Shown here: positions 16,454-23,760 of the stretch, in pieces
Position numbering within the stretch: the first letter of the stretch is position 1
Layout of the letters: the number at the start of each line of letters is the position of its first letter
IMG/VR virus record: IMGVR_UViG_3300020193_000026
Location: 1 to 56,048 of that record
DNA length: 56,048 nucleotides
Strand: one strand, 5' to 3'
Source of the DNA: a virus
Translations under genes and position numbers: made by a program
Notes under the pieces: generated by a model
The model's input: the letters and a program-made list of their open reading frames with translations, nothing else
Database searches by the model: none
Told to the model about the DNA's origin: nothing

Positions 16454-17035
16454 ATGAAGCAGCCCTATTTAAACTCGTTAATGGCAACCCTCCTCGCCGA
16501 ACCCTCGTTTATCGCAGGCGGTTTCGGTGATAATAACGTCAATGCTACGATCACTGAAACAAAGACTTTTCTGAGGAACTCGGCAGATGAAGACTCGGAC
16601 GTTCTCTTCACCAGAGAGATAGAGAAGAACGCAGCCGGAGATGTCCTTTCTATCTCGGCCTGGTCTATCACGAACGCACCGACGATAACCGATGTTGTCA
16701 CAGATCAAATTGATGACGCAACAATAGCCGGGTTGGGGACCACAGGGCTTACCATCACAGGCACAAATTTTGGCGCCGAAGATGGAGATATCGAGGTCTA
16801 TGTCTTTGTTAGACAAAAGAATAAGATTGACTGTATCGCGCCTACTGCATTTAAGAATCGCATTCGAATCCCCGCTACTATAACAAATATAGCAGTGGGT
16901 GATAATGAAATCACGGCTGAGGTCACGCTGGAGAGCCTATATGGCTACGACCCAGGACCAGGACCCTGTGAGGTCCTGGTCTTCAACAATAAGCGCCTCC
17001 TCGTCTCAGAAGAGTTTGCGTTAACGGTACCGTAA
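16454..17035 (+). CDS. Protein with an IPT/TIG (Ig-like) domain
   Basis: 193 aa. Residues about 75-190 have the pattern of an IPT/TIG immunoglobulin-like fold. The tell-tale segment LTITGTNFG is followed by alternating strands and a closing strand at the C-terminus. The N-terminal 70 residues are separate and unknown. Such domains decorate capsids or fibres and often bind carbohydrate or cell surfaces. It starts two bases after the preceding stop, in the same run of genes. A decoration or head-fibre role is the likeliest. The exact place in the virion cannot be read from the sequence. Confidence 0.78.
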   Translation: MKQPYLNSLMATLLAEPSFIAGGFGDNNVNATITETKTFLRNSADEDSDVLFTREIEKNAAGDVLSISAWSITNAPTITDVVTDQIDDATIAGLGTTGLTITGTNFGAEDGDIEVYVFVRQKNKIDCIAPTAFKNRIRIPATITNIAVGDNEITAEVTLESLYGYDPGPGPCEVLVFNNKRLLVSEEFALTVP

Positions 17036-17036
17036 A

Positions 17037-17489
17037 ATGCGCAGACATTCGTATCTTCGGGCGGGGGCACTCAGCTCTCAGGGCGGTTCGTCGGGAGGCA
17101 CGATTATTATCACCCCTGGTGAGGATGGGATCTGGACTTGCAATCCAAGTCTTGCCTTAAACTCCCTTGTTTACATCTCGGCCTCAAACACAGTTGACGA
17201 GGCATCTGCCTCGTCAGAAGACACGATGACAGCGATAGGATTCGCCACTACCAAGAACGGTTCGGCCTGCAGTGTTCAGTCTGCAGGAGAACTCCCTGGC
17301 TTTAACGGTTTACTCCCGGGCCGGACCTATTATGCAGGCAAAGAGCCAGGTACAATTTGGACCCCGACAGAAGAAGATGAAACTTTTCCTCTCGTCATAC
17401 AGGTCGTGGGTAAGGCAAAAACTGATGAAGTTCTGCTAGTTATGATCAACCCGGGCCCATTCGTCTTAGTTCCTCCAATATCCCCTTAA
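17037..17489 (+). CDS. Small strand-rich structural protein
   Basis: 150 aa, no firm family. A short basic, Gly/Ser-rich N-terminus leads into a compact beta domain. The segments LNSLVYISASNTVDEA, AIGFATTKNG and GLLPGRTYYAG resemble the small beta domain that often caps phage fibre and head-fibre proteins. It follows the previous stop by one base. It is followed by a 110-base gap with two hairpins before the next gene. A fibre-tip or decoration role is inferred. Confidence 0.75.
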   Translation: MRRHSYLRAGALSSQGGSSGGTIIITPGEDGIWTCNPSLALNSLVYISASNTVDEASASSEDTMTAIGFATTKNGSACSVQSAGELPGFNGLLPGRTYYAGKEPGTIWTPTEEDETFPLVIQVVGKAKTDEVLLVMINPGPFVLVPPISP

Positions 17490-17502
17490 AATACAAGCCT
17501 GC

Positions 17503-17514
17503 ATAGTTATTGGT
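17503..17514 (+). promoter_or_regulatory. Shared 12-bp motif ATAGTTATTGGT, copy 1
   Basis: The same 12 bases occur at 23044-23055, in another of the few intergenic gaps. Both copies follow a stop codon by 13-30 bases. It is not a sigma-70 -10/-35 pair, so if it is a promoter it would be a phage-specific one. Chance recurrence cannot be ruled out. Confidence 0.3.
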
Positions 17515-17570
17515 TCCCTGAAGCTTGGCGAGCACATTTCGTGCTGGTTGTCAAGTAACTTTCTTATAGT

Positions 17571-17587
17571 GCTTATAAGGTATAAGC
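17571..17587 (+). promoter_or_regulatory. Inverted repeat before the ribosome site of the fibre gene
   Basis: GCTTATA, three bases, TATAAGC: a perfect 7-bp inverted repeat ending next to the GGGGAG ribosome site of the gene at 17600. A second small hairpin, AGCAC-loop-GTGCT, lies at 17531-17545. Together they could form a structured leader that stabilises the message or sets its translation rate. Confidence 0.45.
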
Positions 17588-17599
17588 GGGGAGACACAA

Positions 17600-19321
17600 A
17601 TGGCAAAGGCATATACATTTAGCGCATCAGGTGGTCTGGTTCCTGTAGACGCTCTAGAGGCTGCTACCTCGATCAATATTGCAAGTAGCGCCTTCGTGGC
17701 TAACTCGTCGGGCATCACAATGGGCTCGGACAAGGATATCACCCTCTCGGGCGGTGGTGAGATCCTGGGCCTTCCTTCTACTCCATCGGATGCAACCGCA
17801 GCTGCTTCGATGGCCTATGTCCAGTCATATGCGGACAGTGTAGCTTCGGGCCTGGATGTTAAGAAGAGCGTACATCTGGCGACTGCAGAAGCCCTCGCTG
17901 CTTGTACCTACGCAAACGGCACATCGGGTGTTGGAGCAACGTTGACATCCGATGCGAACGATTTTTTATTTGTAGATGGTATTGCCGTGGAGGTGGGCGA
18001 TCGTGTCCTCGTTAAGGATCAGGCGGCTAGTTTCGAGAACGGTATCTATGTTGTTACGGGAGGCGGCAGCTCCTTGACCGCATTCGTATTGACCCGCGCA
18101 AGTGACGCCGATACTGGTGGCGTAAGCGGCGAGTTGACCCCAGGTGCCTTCACTTTCGTGGAAGCCGGCAACGTAAACGCAGACACAGGCTGGGTTGTAA
18201 GCTCTCCCGACAGTGCTATCAACATTGGCACAACAGCCATTAGCTGGACACAATTCTCGAGCGCAGGTATTATCTCAGCGGGCGCTGGTCTTATCAAGAC
18301 CGGAAACACCATCGATGTTGTTTCAGGTAACTCGGCTATTGTGGTGAATGCCAACGATATTACCCTGTTCCTAGGACCGATGTCTGGCTTAGAGATCACT
18401 TCAGGTTTGAAGATCGATCTGGACGTCAACCCAGGTCTTGCGCTTGGTGCCGATGGTCTCAAGGTTGATGTGAATGCCCTCTCTGATGCTGCTACAGAAT
18501 TCAGCGCCGCCTCCGTCGGTATCGACTACTTCCCATTCTACGATGCGGCCAACAGTGCGACAAAGAGAGTCTCGTTCGCTCAGCTAGCCAGCGTAATGGC
18601 AGGCACCGGCATCAGCGCCTCGAACGGCATCTTTGCAGCAGCCCTGAGTGAGCTTGATTCAAAGGGTTCGCCTGATTCGTTGGATCTGATTGTTATCGTC
18701 GACGGTACTGACAGCGACAGCAAGAAGGCATCGATGACGTCGATTGCTTCCGTCCTGGCAAGCTTGCTCGACGGTTCTGGCCTTGGTGTTATGGCAGGTG
18801 AGTTGGTTGTGAATGTCGATAACAGCACAATCGAAATTGACTCGGACTCTCTTCGTTTGAAGGATGGAGGTATCACGGCTGGAAAGCTTGGGACCGGCTC
18901 TGTCACAGCAGTCAAGATGGAGCTCGTGAACAGTGTATCCAGCTTGGTATCGGCAGCAGCAGTAACCGCCCCAGAGTGCAAGGCGGTTTATCTTGTCGCT
19001 GCTTCTGGTAAGGTCAACCTGTCGGAGAACTCACAGGCTGGTGCACACGTACAGGGCCTCTTCGCCAATAGCTCAGACATTGCTGGTGCAGACGAGAATG
19101 TCGATCTCTACACAGTCGATGGTTCGTTCTTGACGATTCCTTCGGCTGCCCGGGCTGCTGCAAGCTTCACAAAGGGCGCAATTGTTTATGCGATTGCATC
19201 TGGAATCTTGACGACTGACTTCAGTGGTCAGTCAAGTGGCGACTGGCTCTGCCCAGTCGGAACTTCGGTCGACACCAACAAGCTGATCTTGCGTATTGGC
19301 TCGCCGTTCCAGAAGGCCTAA
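17600..19321 (+). CDS. Fibre-type structural protein
   Basis: 573 aa, strand-rich with many Ser, Ala, Gly and Asp repeats, no membrane segment. Residues about 89-215 form a recognisable fibre domain (VHLATAEALAAC, then GDRVLVKDQAASFENGIYVVT, then LTRASDAD). A diverged copy of this domain is also inserted in the tail sheath. Afterwards come regular short repeats of the type GLKIDLDVNPGLAL, typical of phage fibre shafts, and a compact C-terminal domain. The gene is led by GGGGAG and closed by a strong terminator, so it is probably abundant. A head fibre or long surface fibre fits its position between head and tail modules. A tail-fibre role is the alternative. Confidence 0.83.
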   Translation: MAKAYTFSASGGLVPVDALEAATSINIASSAFVANSSGITMGSDKDITLSGGGEILGLPSTPSDATAAASMAYVQSYADSVASGLDVKKSVHLATAEALAACTYANGTSGVGATLTSDANDFLFVDGIAVEVGDRVLVKDQAASFENGIYVVTGGGSSLTAFVLTRASDADTGGVSGELTPGAFTFVEAGNVNADTGWVVSSPDSAINIGTTAISWTQFSSAGIISAGAGLIKTGNTIDVVSGNSAIVVNANDITLFLGPMSGLEITSGLKIDLDVNPGLALGADGLKVDVNALSDAATEFSAASVGIDYFPFYDAANSATKRVSFAQLASVMAGTGISASNGIFAAALSELDSKGSPDSLDLIVIVDGTDSDSKKASMTSIASVLASLLDGSGLGVMAGELVVNVDNSTIEIDSDSLRLKDGGITAGKLGTGSVTAVKMELVNSVSSLVSAAAVTAPECKAVYLVAASGKVNLSENSQAGAHVQGLFANSSDIAGADENVDLYTVDGSFLTIPSAARAAASFTKGAIVYAIASGILTTDFSGQSSGDWLCPVGTSVDTNKLILRIGSPFQKA

Positions 19322-19344
19322 TCCCTTCTAGTTGGTGGTTTTCT

Positions 19345-19378
19345 AAAAGGGGAGCTTGCGCTCCCCTTTTTCTTTTTC
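19345..19378 (+). terminator. Rho-independent terminator after the fibre gene
   Basis: AAAAGGGGAGC, loop TTGC, GCTCCCCTTTT, continuing TCTTTTTC. A perfect 11-bp stem with a T-rich tail, 24 bases after the fibre stop. Because the stem is flanked by A and T runs it may work on both strands. Confidence 0.93.
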
Positions 19379-19384
19379 TATAAT
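19356..19384 (+). promoter_or_regulatory. Possible sigma-70-like promoter
   Basis: A perfect TATAAT at 19379-19384 with TTGCGC 17 bases upstream. The -35 element matches consensus only in its first three bases and lies in the loop of the terminator. It would restart transcription for the genes from 19436 on. The weak -35 keeps confidence low. Confidence 0.35.
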
Positions 19385-19435
19385 CCCATCAGACCAAGTC
19401 ATTGGTGTTACTATCAAACTTGTAAGAGGATAAAC

Positions 19436-19807
19436 ATGATTGAGAAAAAGAAGATTCCGGATGCGGATATAGAGATTATTCGTAGCATGGATGAGCAATT
19501 AGAGTCTATAGCCAAGGTTCACCACAAAGTCCGCAAAGACTTCCTTCGAGCAGAGGCCGTTCTCTTGAGAGAGCACGGAACTTGTGAGCGGGAACTAAAG
19601 ACATTTGTGATCGGAGTAGGAAGGTCTCTCGATATAACAGAGGCTGACATCAAAGATTGGAAGTTGGATCTGGAGGCTGGCGAATTCATCAAGACGGCGT
19701 CAGCCCCAGAGGCTGAGCCTGAATTAGAGGTTCCTGAAGAAGTAGAGCCAGAGGTGTCGAAAGAGGAAAGGGCCCTCCAAGAAATTCGTAAGAAGTATCA
19801 GAGGTAA
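19436..19807 (+). CDS. Unknown acidic-tailed small protein
   Basis: 123 aa, no family recognised. Residues 1-85 are helical and charged (MDEQLESIAKVHHKVRKDFLRAE). The last 40 are Glu/Pro-rich (EAEPELEVPEEVEPE) followed by a basic end. It starts at ATG behind AGAGGA, right after the terminator and possible promoter. Small acidic-tailed helical proteins near neck genes are often assembly factors or internal proteins, but nothing specific is shown here. Confidence 0.75.
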   Translation: MIEKKKIPDADIEIIRSMDEQLESIAKVHHKVRKDFLRAEAVLLREHGTCERELKTFVIGVGRSLDITEADIKDWKLDLEAGEFIKTASAPEAEPELEVPEEVEPEVSKEERALQEIRKKYQR

Positions 19808-19809
19808 GA

Positions 19810-20811
19810 ATGGAAATTTCTGCCACCAGCCCAGAGCATGAAGATGAAGGCCGCCCACTAAATACAGTCGTATCTGTCACCTTTGACGAAGAAATCGATT
19901 TGGATAGTATCAATTCAGGCGCTTTCATCGTAACGACTAGTGCCAGTAAGCTGGTGGTTGGGGGTCCCTCGTTTGAGAACCTCACCCCAGAGCCTCCGCA
20001 CAGCTACTTGACTTCGGATGTGTTTACTGGGATCGTTCAGGGGGCGATAACGACAGAGGATAATCTAACCTTCCTGTTTACCCCTGCCTCCCCCTTGTTT
20101 CCAAACGCCACTTACAAGGTGATCCTAGGAACCAAGATTCTCACCAAAACAATTGGCGCAGTCGAAGAGGGAGGCGGCAATACCTCGACTGGTGAGGTCA
20201 CCCTAAAGGGGCCCTACGTCGGAGAAAACGACACATTCGTCATCACCGTTAGGGGTAATGGCTCGTTAGGGACAGCAACATTCTCTTACCATAAGACATC
20301 AGGCGGTTTAGAATCACCAGTCATGGTGACCGACCGATTGACGGAGTTAGAGGATGGGGTGTTCGCGATCTTCAAAGCGGGGACTTTCGTCCTGGGGGAC
20401 ACCTTCACATTTAACGTATTTGAAGGGATTCCTCTCGATGAAATCTACAGCTTCACGTTCTACACAGGAGCTCCTTCTTATGTTGAAGTGAGCGACGAGA
20501 TTCCGTCATTCAAAATTGAGCAACGAGAGATCGAAGGCTTTAGGCGAATCGATAACATCCCGTCTATTGACAGTAGCGAATTCGCCCTAGTCAGCATCAT
20601 TCCGTCCGATCGAGCCTCGAATATCCCACTTGGCTTTGAAACAATCACTTTAACATTCAATAAGGATATTGACCCAGATTCAATATCTGACGCTTTTATT
20701 GAAATCCTGATGGAGAACTTGCCACTCGACGAGACCGAACAGATGTCGGTCCCGCTATCTGTCTCAAAGACCGTTAGTGGTAAGAAACTCATACTAAGAT
20801 TTCAGGGGTAA
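19810..20811 (+). CDS. Protein with Big_5-type Ig-like domains
   Basis: 333 aa. Two regions carry the pattern of SbsA/Big_5 Ig-like domains. The N-terminal one (about 1-110) reads ATSPEHEDEGRPLNTVVSVTFDEEIDLDSI, with its closing strand near YKVIL. The C-terminal one (about 258-333) reads IIPSDRASNIPLGFETITLTFNKDIDPDSI. A separate strand-rich domain lies between. These folds act as spacers or surface decorations. It starts two bases after the previous stop. Its place between fibre and neck genes suggests a virion surface or connector-associated protein. Confidence 0.8.
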   Translation: MEISATSPEHEDEGRPLNTVVSVTFDEEIDLDSINSGAFIVTTSASKLVVGGPSFENLTPEPPHSYLTSDVFTGIVQGAITTEDNLTFLFTPASPLFPNATYKVILGTKILTKTIGAVEEGGGNTSTGEVTLKGPYVGENDTFVITVRGNGSLGTATFSYHKTSGGLESPVMVTDRLTELEDGVFAIFKAGTFVLGDTFTFNVFEGIPLDEIYSFTFYTGAPSYVEVSDEIPSFKIEQREIEGFRRIDNIPSIDSSEFALVSIIPSDRASNIPLGFETITLTFNKDIDPDSISDAFIEILMENLPLDETEQMSVPLSVSKTVSGKKLILRFQG

Positions 20812-20815
20812 ATAT

Positions 20816-21385
20816 ATGGCGGCCACAATAATTATCAATGAATGGAATGGCACAGTTGGGGGACAGTCAGCAACATCAAAAGCAGGCGCTATCGTAAAGT
20901 TTAAGTCGGCAGATAATGCAGTTGTCGACAACAACAATCCCCTGATCAGACCCAACGCTGGGGTCTACAGATCCTACGAGAAATGGCTAAGATGCTATAT
21001 CGAAGACCTAGGAGATTCAGAGTCCATCTCAAATATCGAGGTCTTTACAACCGGAACCCCGAATACGGGGGTCTCGGTCTGGGTATCAACTTTTGGGAGC
21101 TACTGTAATGCTGAGGGTAATGGTGGAGCAGATCCCAACTCTCCTAGGGCCGGAGGTCGCAGTAGCGCCAACGCTATGCCACAGCCGAAAACAAACCTCT
21201 TCTTGGCGACATCTGAAAATCCAATCTCCCTAGGAGCCGGGCCCTTTGACGCCAATCAAAATGATGGAAATATAGAAGGGACTGGGATCGGTAACTACCT
21301 CGCATTGCAGATGGAAGTCCTTCCAAGCGCGACAATAGGATCTACAAGAAGCTATCAGGTGATTGTCCGATACGACGAGGAATAA
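20816..21385 (+). CDS. Unknown strand-rich structural protein
   Basis: 189 aa, no family recognised. The sequence alternates short strands and Asn/Gly/Asp turns, with a Gly- and Ser-rich loop around residues 100-125 and no membrane segment. It overlaps the next gene by one base (TAATG) and lies in the run of genes leading to the neck. A head-tail joining or decoration role is possible but not shown. Confidence 0.77.
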   Translation: MAATIIINEWNGTVGGQSATSKAGAIVKFKSADNAVVDNNNPLIRPNAGVYRSYEKWLRCYIEDLGDSESISNIEVFTTGTPNTGVSVWVSTFGSYCNAEGNGGADPNSPRAGGRSSANAMPQPKTNLFLATSENPISLGAGPFDANQNDGNIEGTGIGNYLALQMEVLPSATIGSTRSYQVIVRYDEE

Positions 21386-21771
21386 TGACTAAGGACAGAT
21401 TCAAATGGCACTTCACCTTTAGGACTCATCCATTAGACAAAGTCACCGTAGAAGAGGACCATCCAGACCTGGACTTTCTGAAGACACTAAACGGTTGCGA
21501 TCTTATTACGGCAACATTAGTAGACGTGGATAAATTCTCTATCTTTGACGAAGAGGAAAAGCAGATACAGTCAGTTATCCACTCTATATCGCTAGATCCA
21601 TGCAAGCTGTCTCGGGTGTTTAGAAGGGTCGAAATGAATTTAAGCACAGGAGGCAGACGTATTATTCCTGCCTTCACCTATAGAGATGAGACTGAACACT
21701 ACTGTTTTGCTTTTCCGGATGTGGTCGTCCTGACAGATAACTCAAGATTCTCGAGAGAGGCGTGGGGGTGA
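21385..21771 (+). CDS. Unknown small protein in the connector region
   Basis: 128 aa, no family recognised. It has a mix of strands and helices, two conserved-looking acidic stretches (EEDHPDLDF and DEEEKQ) and three isolated cysteines. The ATG shares a base with the previous stop, and the next gene starts two bases after its own stop. This tight linkage places it with the neck or connector genes. It could be a head-tail connector subunit, although I cannot show this from sequence. Confidence 0.75.
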   Translation: MTKDRFKWHFTFRTHPLDKVTVEEDHPDLDFLKTLNGCDLITATLVDVDKFSIFDEEEKQIQSVIHSISLDPCKLSRVFRRVEMNLSTGGRRIIPAFTYRDETEHYCFAFPDVVVLTDNSRFSREAWG

Positions 21772-21772
21772 G

Positions 21773-22465
21773 ATGATTGATTTTTCCTTAGAAGCTACAA
21801 TTGCTCCTGGCAGGCCAGTCAACAACAGGATTGTCTTTATCACAGTATCTGGTGTCCGGGCAGCAGACGGGTCTTCGTTGAATGGCGCAATCACTACACA
21901 CTTTACTACGGCCTTCACTCCATTCTATTCTAATGTAATGCGAGTGCGCATAATTGCTGGTGAATTCCTAACAGACGTCCCAGACGACACTGTAAACCAG
22001 CTAGTCCATTACTTCTCCCATCAGGCAGACCTCTTGAACTTCTTACCGGAGGTCGCAGCAATAAACCGAGCGACCTATGCAAACTATCGAAGCAGATGGG
22101 TCACAGCGTCTGTTATCATTGGCCTATTGTCAGGAAGCTCGGTTAATACCATGATGCAGAAGAGGCTCGGCGACTTTATGGTTAAGAGAGATAAGGCGGC
22201 CCACGATATCTACAAAGCTCAGCTCGAAGAGCTTAAAGAGCTGACTGACATCCTACAAGACGGTGGCCACTATGGCCGTACTCTTGATACTGCGGTGAAA
22301 GGGATCAACAACCCAGATACACCAGACTTCGGCCGCCTGTGGGCCCGCCCTGAGGCCTATACAGGGCAAACAATCCCTGCCGCCAACTCGAGAGCCGTCT
22401 ACGTCAGGAGCTCTGATGGAGCTATCCAGAGACGGAGTAAGAAAGCTTTCAGGGATAGATACTAA
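21773..22465 (+). CDS. Connector-region protein with Ig-like remnant
   Basis: 230 aa. The first 50 residues end in ADGSSLNGAITTHFTTAFTPFYS, which looks like the last strands of a Big_5-type Ig domain. The rest is helical (residues about 55-170), including a moderately apolar segment VTASVIIGLLSGSS, then a basic C-terminus (RRSKKAFRDRY). The helical part could be a head-completion/connector fold such as those of gp6-like adaptors, inferred from position just before the neck and tail genes. Family membership is not established. Confidence 0.74.
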   Translation: MIDFSLEATIAPGRPVNNRIVFITVSGVRAADGSSLNGAITTHFTTAFTPFYSNVMRVRIIAGEFLTDVPDDTVNQLVHYFSHQADLLNFLPEVAAINRATYANYRSRWVTASVIIGLLSGSSVNTMMQKRLGDFMVKRDKAAHDIYKAQLEELKELTDILQDGGHYGRTLDTAVKGINNPDTPDFGRLWARPEAYTGQTIPAANSRAVYVRSSDGAIQRRSKKAFRDRY

Positions 22466-23014
22466 ATGAGATCCTTTAAACCTTTTAAAGATACAGCAGG
22501 CCGCCTTGAACTTGATCTCCGAAAAGAACTAAACAAGTTCATGTTTGGAGCATCTGACGAGATCGGGAAGGGTGGTCTCTTTATTCTGCGGAAGACGGAC
22601 ACAAGGTCGGGAATCGTTTATCCCAACTCCGAAGCAGATCTGATTCAATGCGAGTGCAAAGACAGGCCGGAAAACGAACCAGAGATCGATTACAAGTGTG
22701 ATAAATGTGATGGAGAGGGGTACCTGTTTAAGGACATTATAGTTCCTGGGTACAAGACAAATAGATTTGAATATCAAGATGTCGAGAAATACAAGCAATG
22801 GGGAAAGCACACGATATCAATGTCCTTCTTCTATGTAGAGTACTTCGACCCCATCTCCCACTATGACAAAATCTTAGAGCCAACGATTGACTTAGAGGGT
22901 AAAATCGTAACGCCAGTAGAAATACTGCTTTCACATAATATCCATATGGCAGAGCGCTTTCGTGGTGATCATGGACGAACTGAGTACTGGAGGCTCTCGT
23001 GCTTTTCGGAGTAA
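22466..23014 (+). CDS. Neck or head-closure candidate with a zinc-ribbon-like motif
   Basis: 182 aa. Residues about 52-76 contain CEC followed by CDKCDGEGYLF, a treble of cysteines resembling a small zinc ribbon (the CxxCxGxG part is DnaJ-like). Around it the protein is strand-rich (VEYFDPISHYDKIL). No enzyme motif is seen. It lies just before the candidate tail terminator and sheath, where head-closure and neck proteins usually sit. A structural zinc site in a connector protein is the best reading. Confidence 0.74.
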   Translation: MRSFKPFKDTAGRLELDLRKELNKFMFGASDEIGKGGLFILRKTDTRSGIVYPNSEADLIQCECKDRPENEPEIDYKCDKCDGEGYLFKDIIVPGYKTNRFEYQDVEKYKQWGKHTISMSFFYVEYFDPISHYDKILEPTIDLEGKIVTPVEILLSHNIHMAERFRGDHGRTEYWRLSCFSE

Positions 23015-23043
23015 TTCTGAATACGGCACATTAACCCACCCAA

Positions 23044-23055
23044 ATAGTTATTGGT
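23044..23055 (+). promoter_or_regulatory. Shared 12-bp motif ATAGTTATTGGT, copy 2
   Basis: Identical to 17503-17514. It lies seven bases upstream of the TTG start of the next gene, very close for a promoter unless that message is nearly leaderless, and may overlap the translation-initiation region. Confidence 0.3.
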
Positions 23056-23061
23056 AAAACA

Positions 23062-23748
23062 TTGGAAACTAAACAGATCCTTGAAGCAACAATTGATAAT
23101 TATCTGGCCCAACTAGCTAGTCAGGCCGCAGAAGAGGCTCGTAATCCGAGATTGCGAACGCCGCTACCGGCAACAGACATAGATGGATTCTTTAGACTGG
23201 TCGGACAAGCCCTCAAGCGTCAGCAAGAAATTGACGGCGCCAAAAAGGAAATCTTCTATACAGAAGAGTTCCCAGAGAAGGATGATAACATCAATGGTGA
23301 AGTTATTACTTATAGTGTAGTAAGTAGATTACCTGGCACCTACGAGAGAAAGACAGTAGGAGCTGTGATGAATGAGGGAAATATCCGTCAGCGACGTAAG
23401 TTACTGCGAGAGTCCATCATAGATCCAGATCACCCAGGCTCTAGAATCTTTACATTTGGGCAATGGTTCGATAATAGAGTCCAATTCGATATCGTGGCCC
23501 AAAATAACAAAACCGCAAATCAACGGGCTCTTTGGTTCGAAGATTTTATAGATTCATGGATGTGGTTTTTTGAGGCAAATGGCATCAATCATATAAGGTA
23601 CGAGGGACGTGGCGCAGATTTAGTCGTCGCACCAGAGAACAAAAAGATTGTCATCCGCCCCCTGATATACTATGTTCATACAGAAAAAGTAACAGTTGTT
23701 CGTGAACACACGCTTCGCAGCTTAATCGTTGCAAGTTCCCTAAGTTAA
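23062..23748 (+). CDS. Candidate tail terminator/completion protein
   Basis: 228 aa from a TTG start. No ATG is available within the first 100 codons, and upstream an in-frame TAA at 23032 blocks a longer reading. No good ribosome site is visible, so initiation is weak or unusual. The sequence is mixed alpha/beta with a Trp/Phe-rich core (FGQWFDNRV, WFEDFIDSWMWFFEANGI) and a final strand region (IVIRPLIYYVHTEKVTVV). Tail terminator or completion proteins of contractile-tailed phages typically lie directly upstream of the sheath gene, as here (12 bases). Function is inferred from position and size. Confidence 0.72.
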   Translation: METKQILEATIDNYLAQLASQAAEEARNPRLRTPLPATDIDGFFRLVGQALKRQQEIDGAKKEIFYTEEFPEKDDNINGEVITYSVVSRLPGTYERKTVGAVMNEGNIRQRRKLLRESIIDPDHPGSRIFTFGQWFDNRVQFDIVAQNNKTANQRALWFEDFIDSWMWFFEANGINHIRYEGRGADLVVAPENKKIVIRPLIYYVHTEKVTVVREHTLRSLIVASSLS

Positions 23749-23760
23749 GGAGCACTACTA

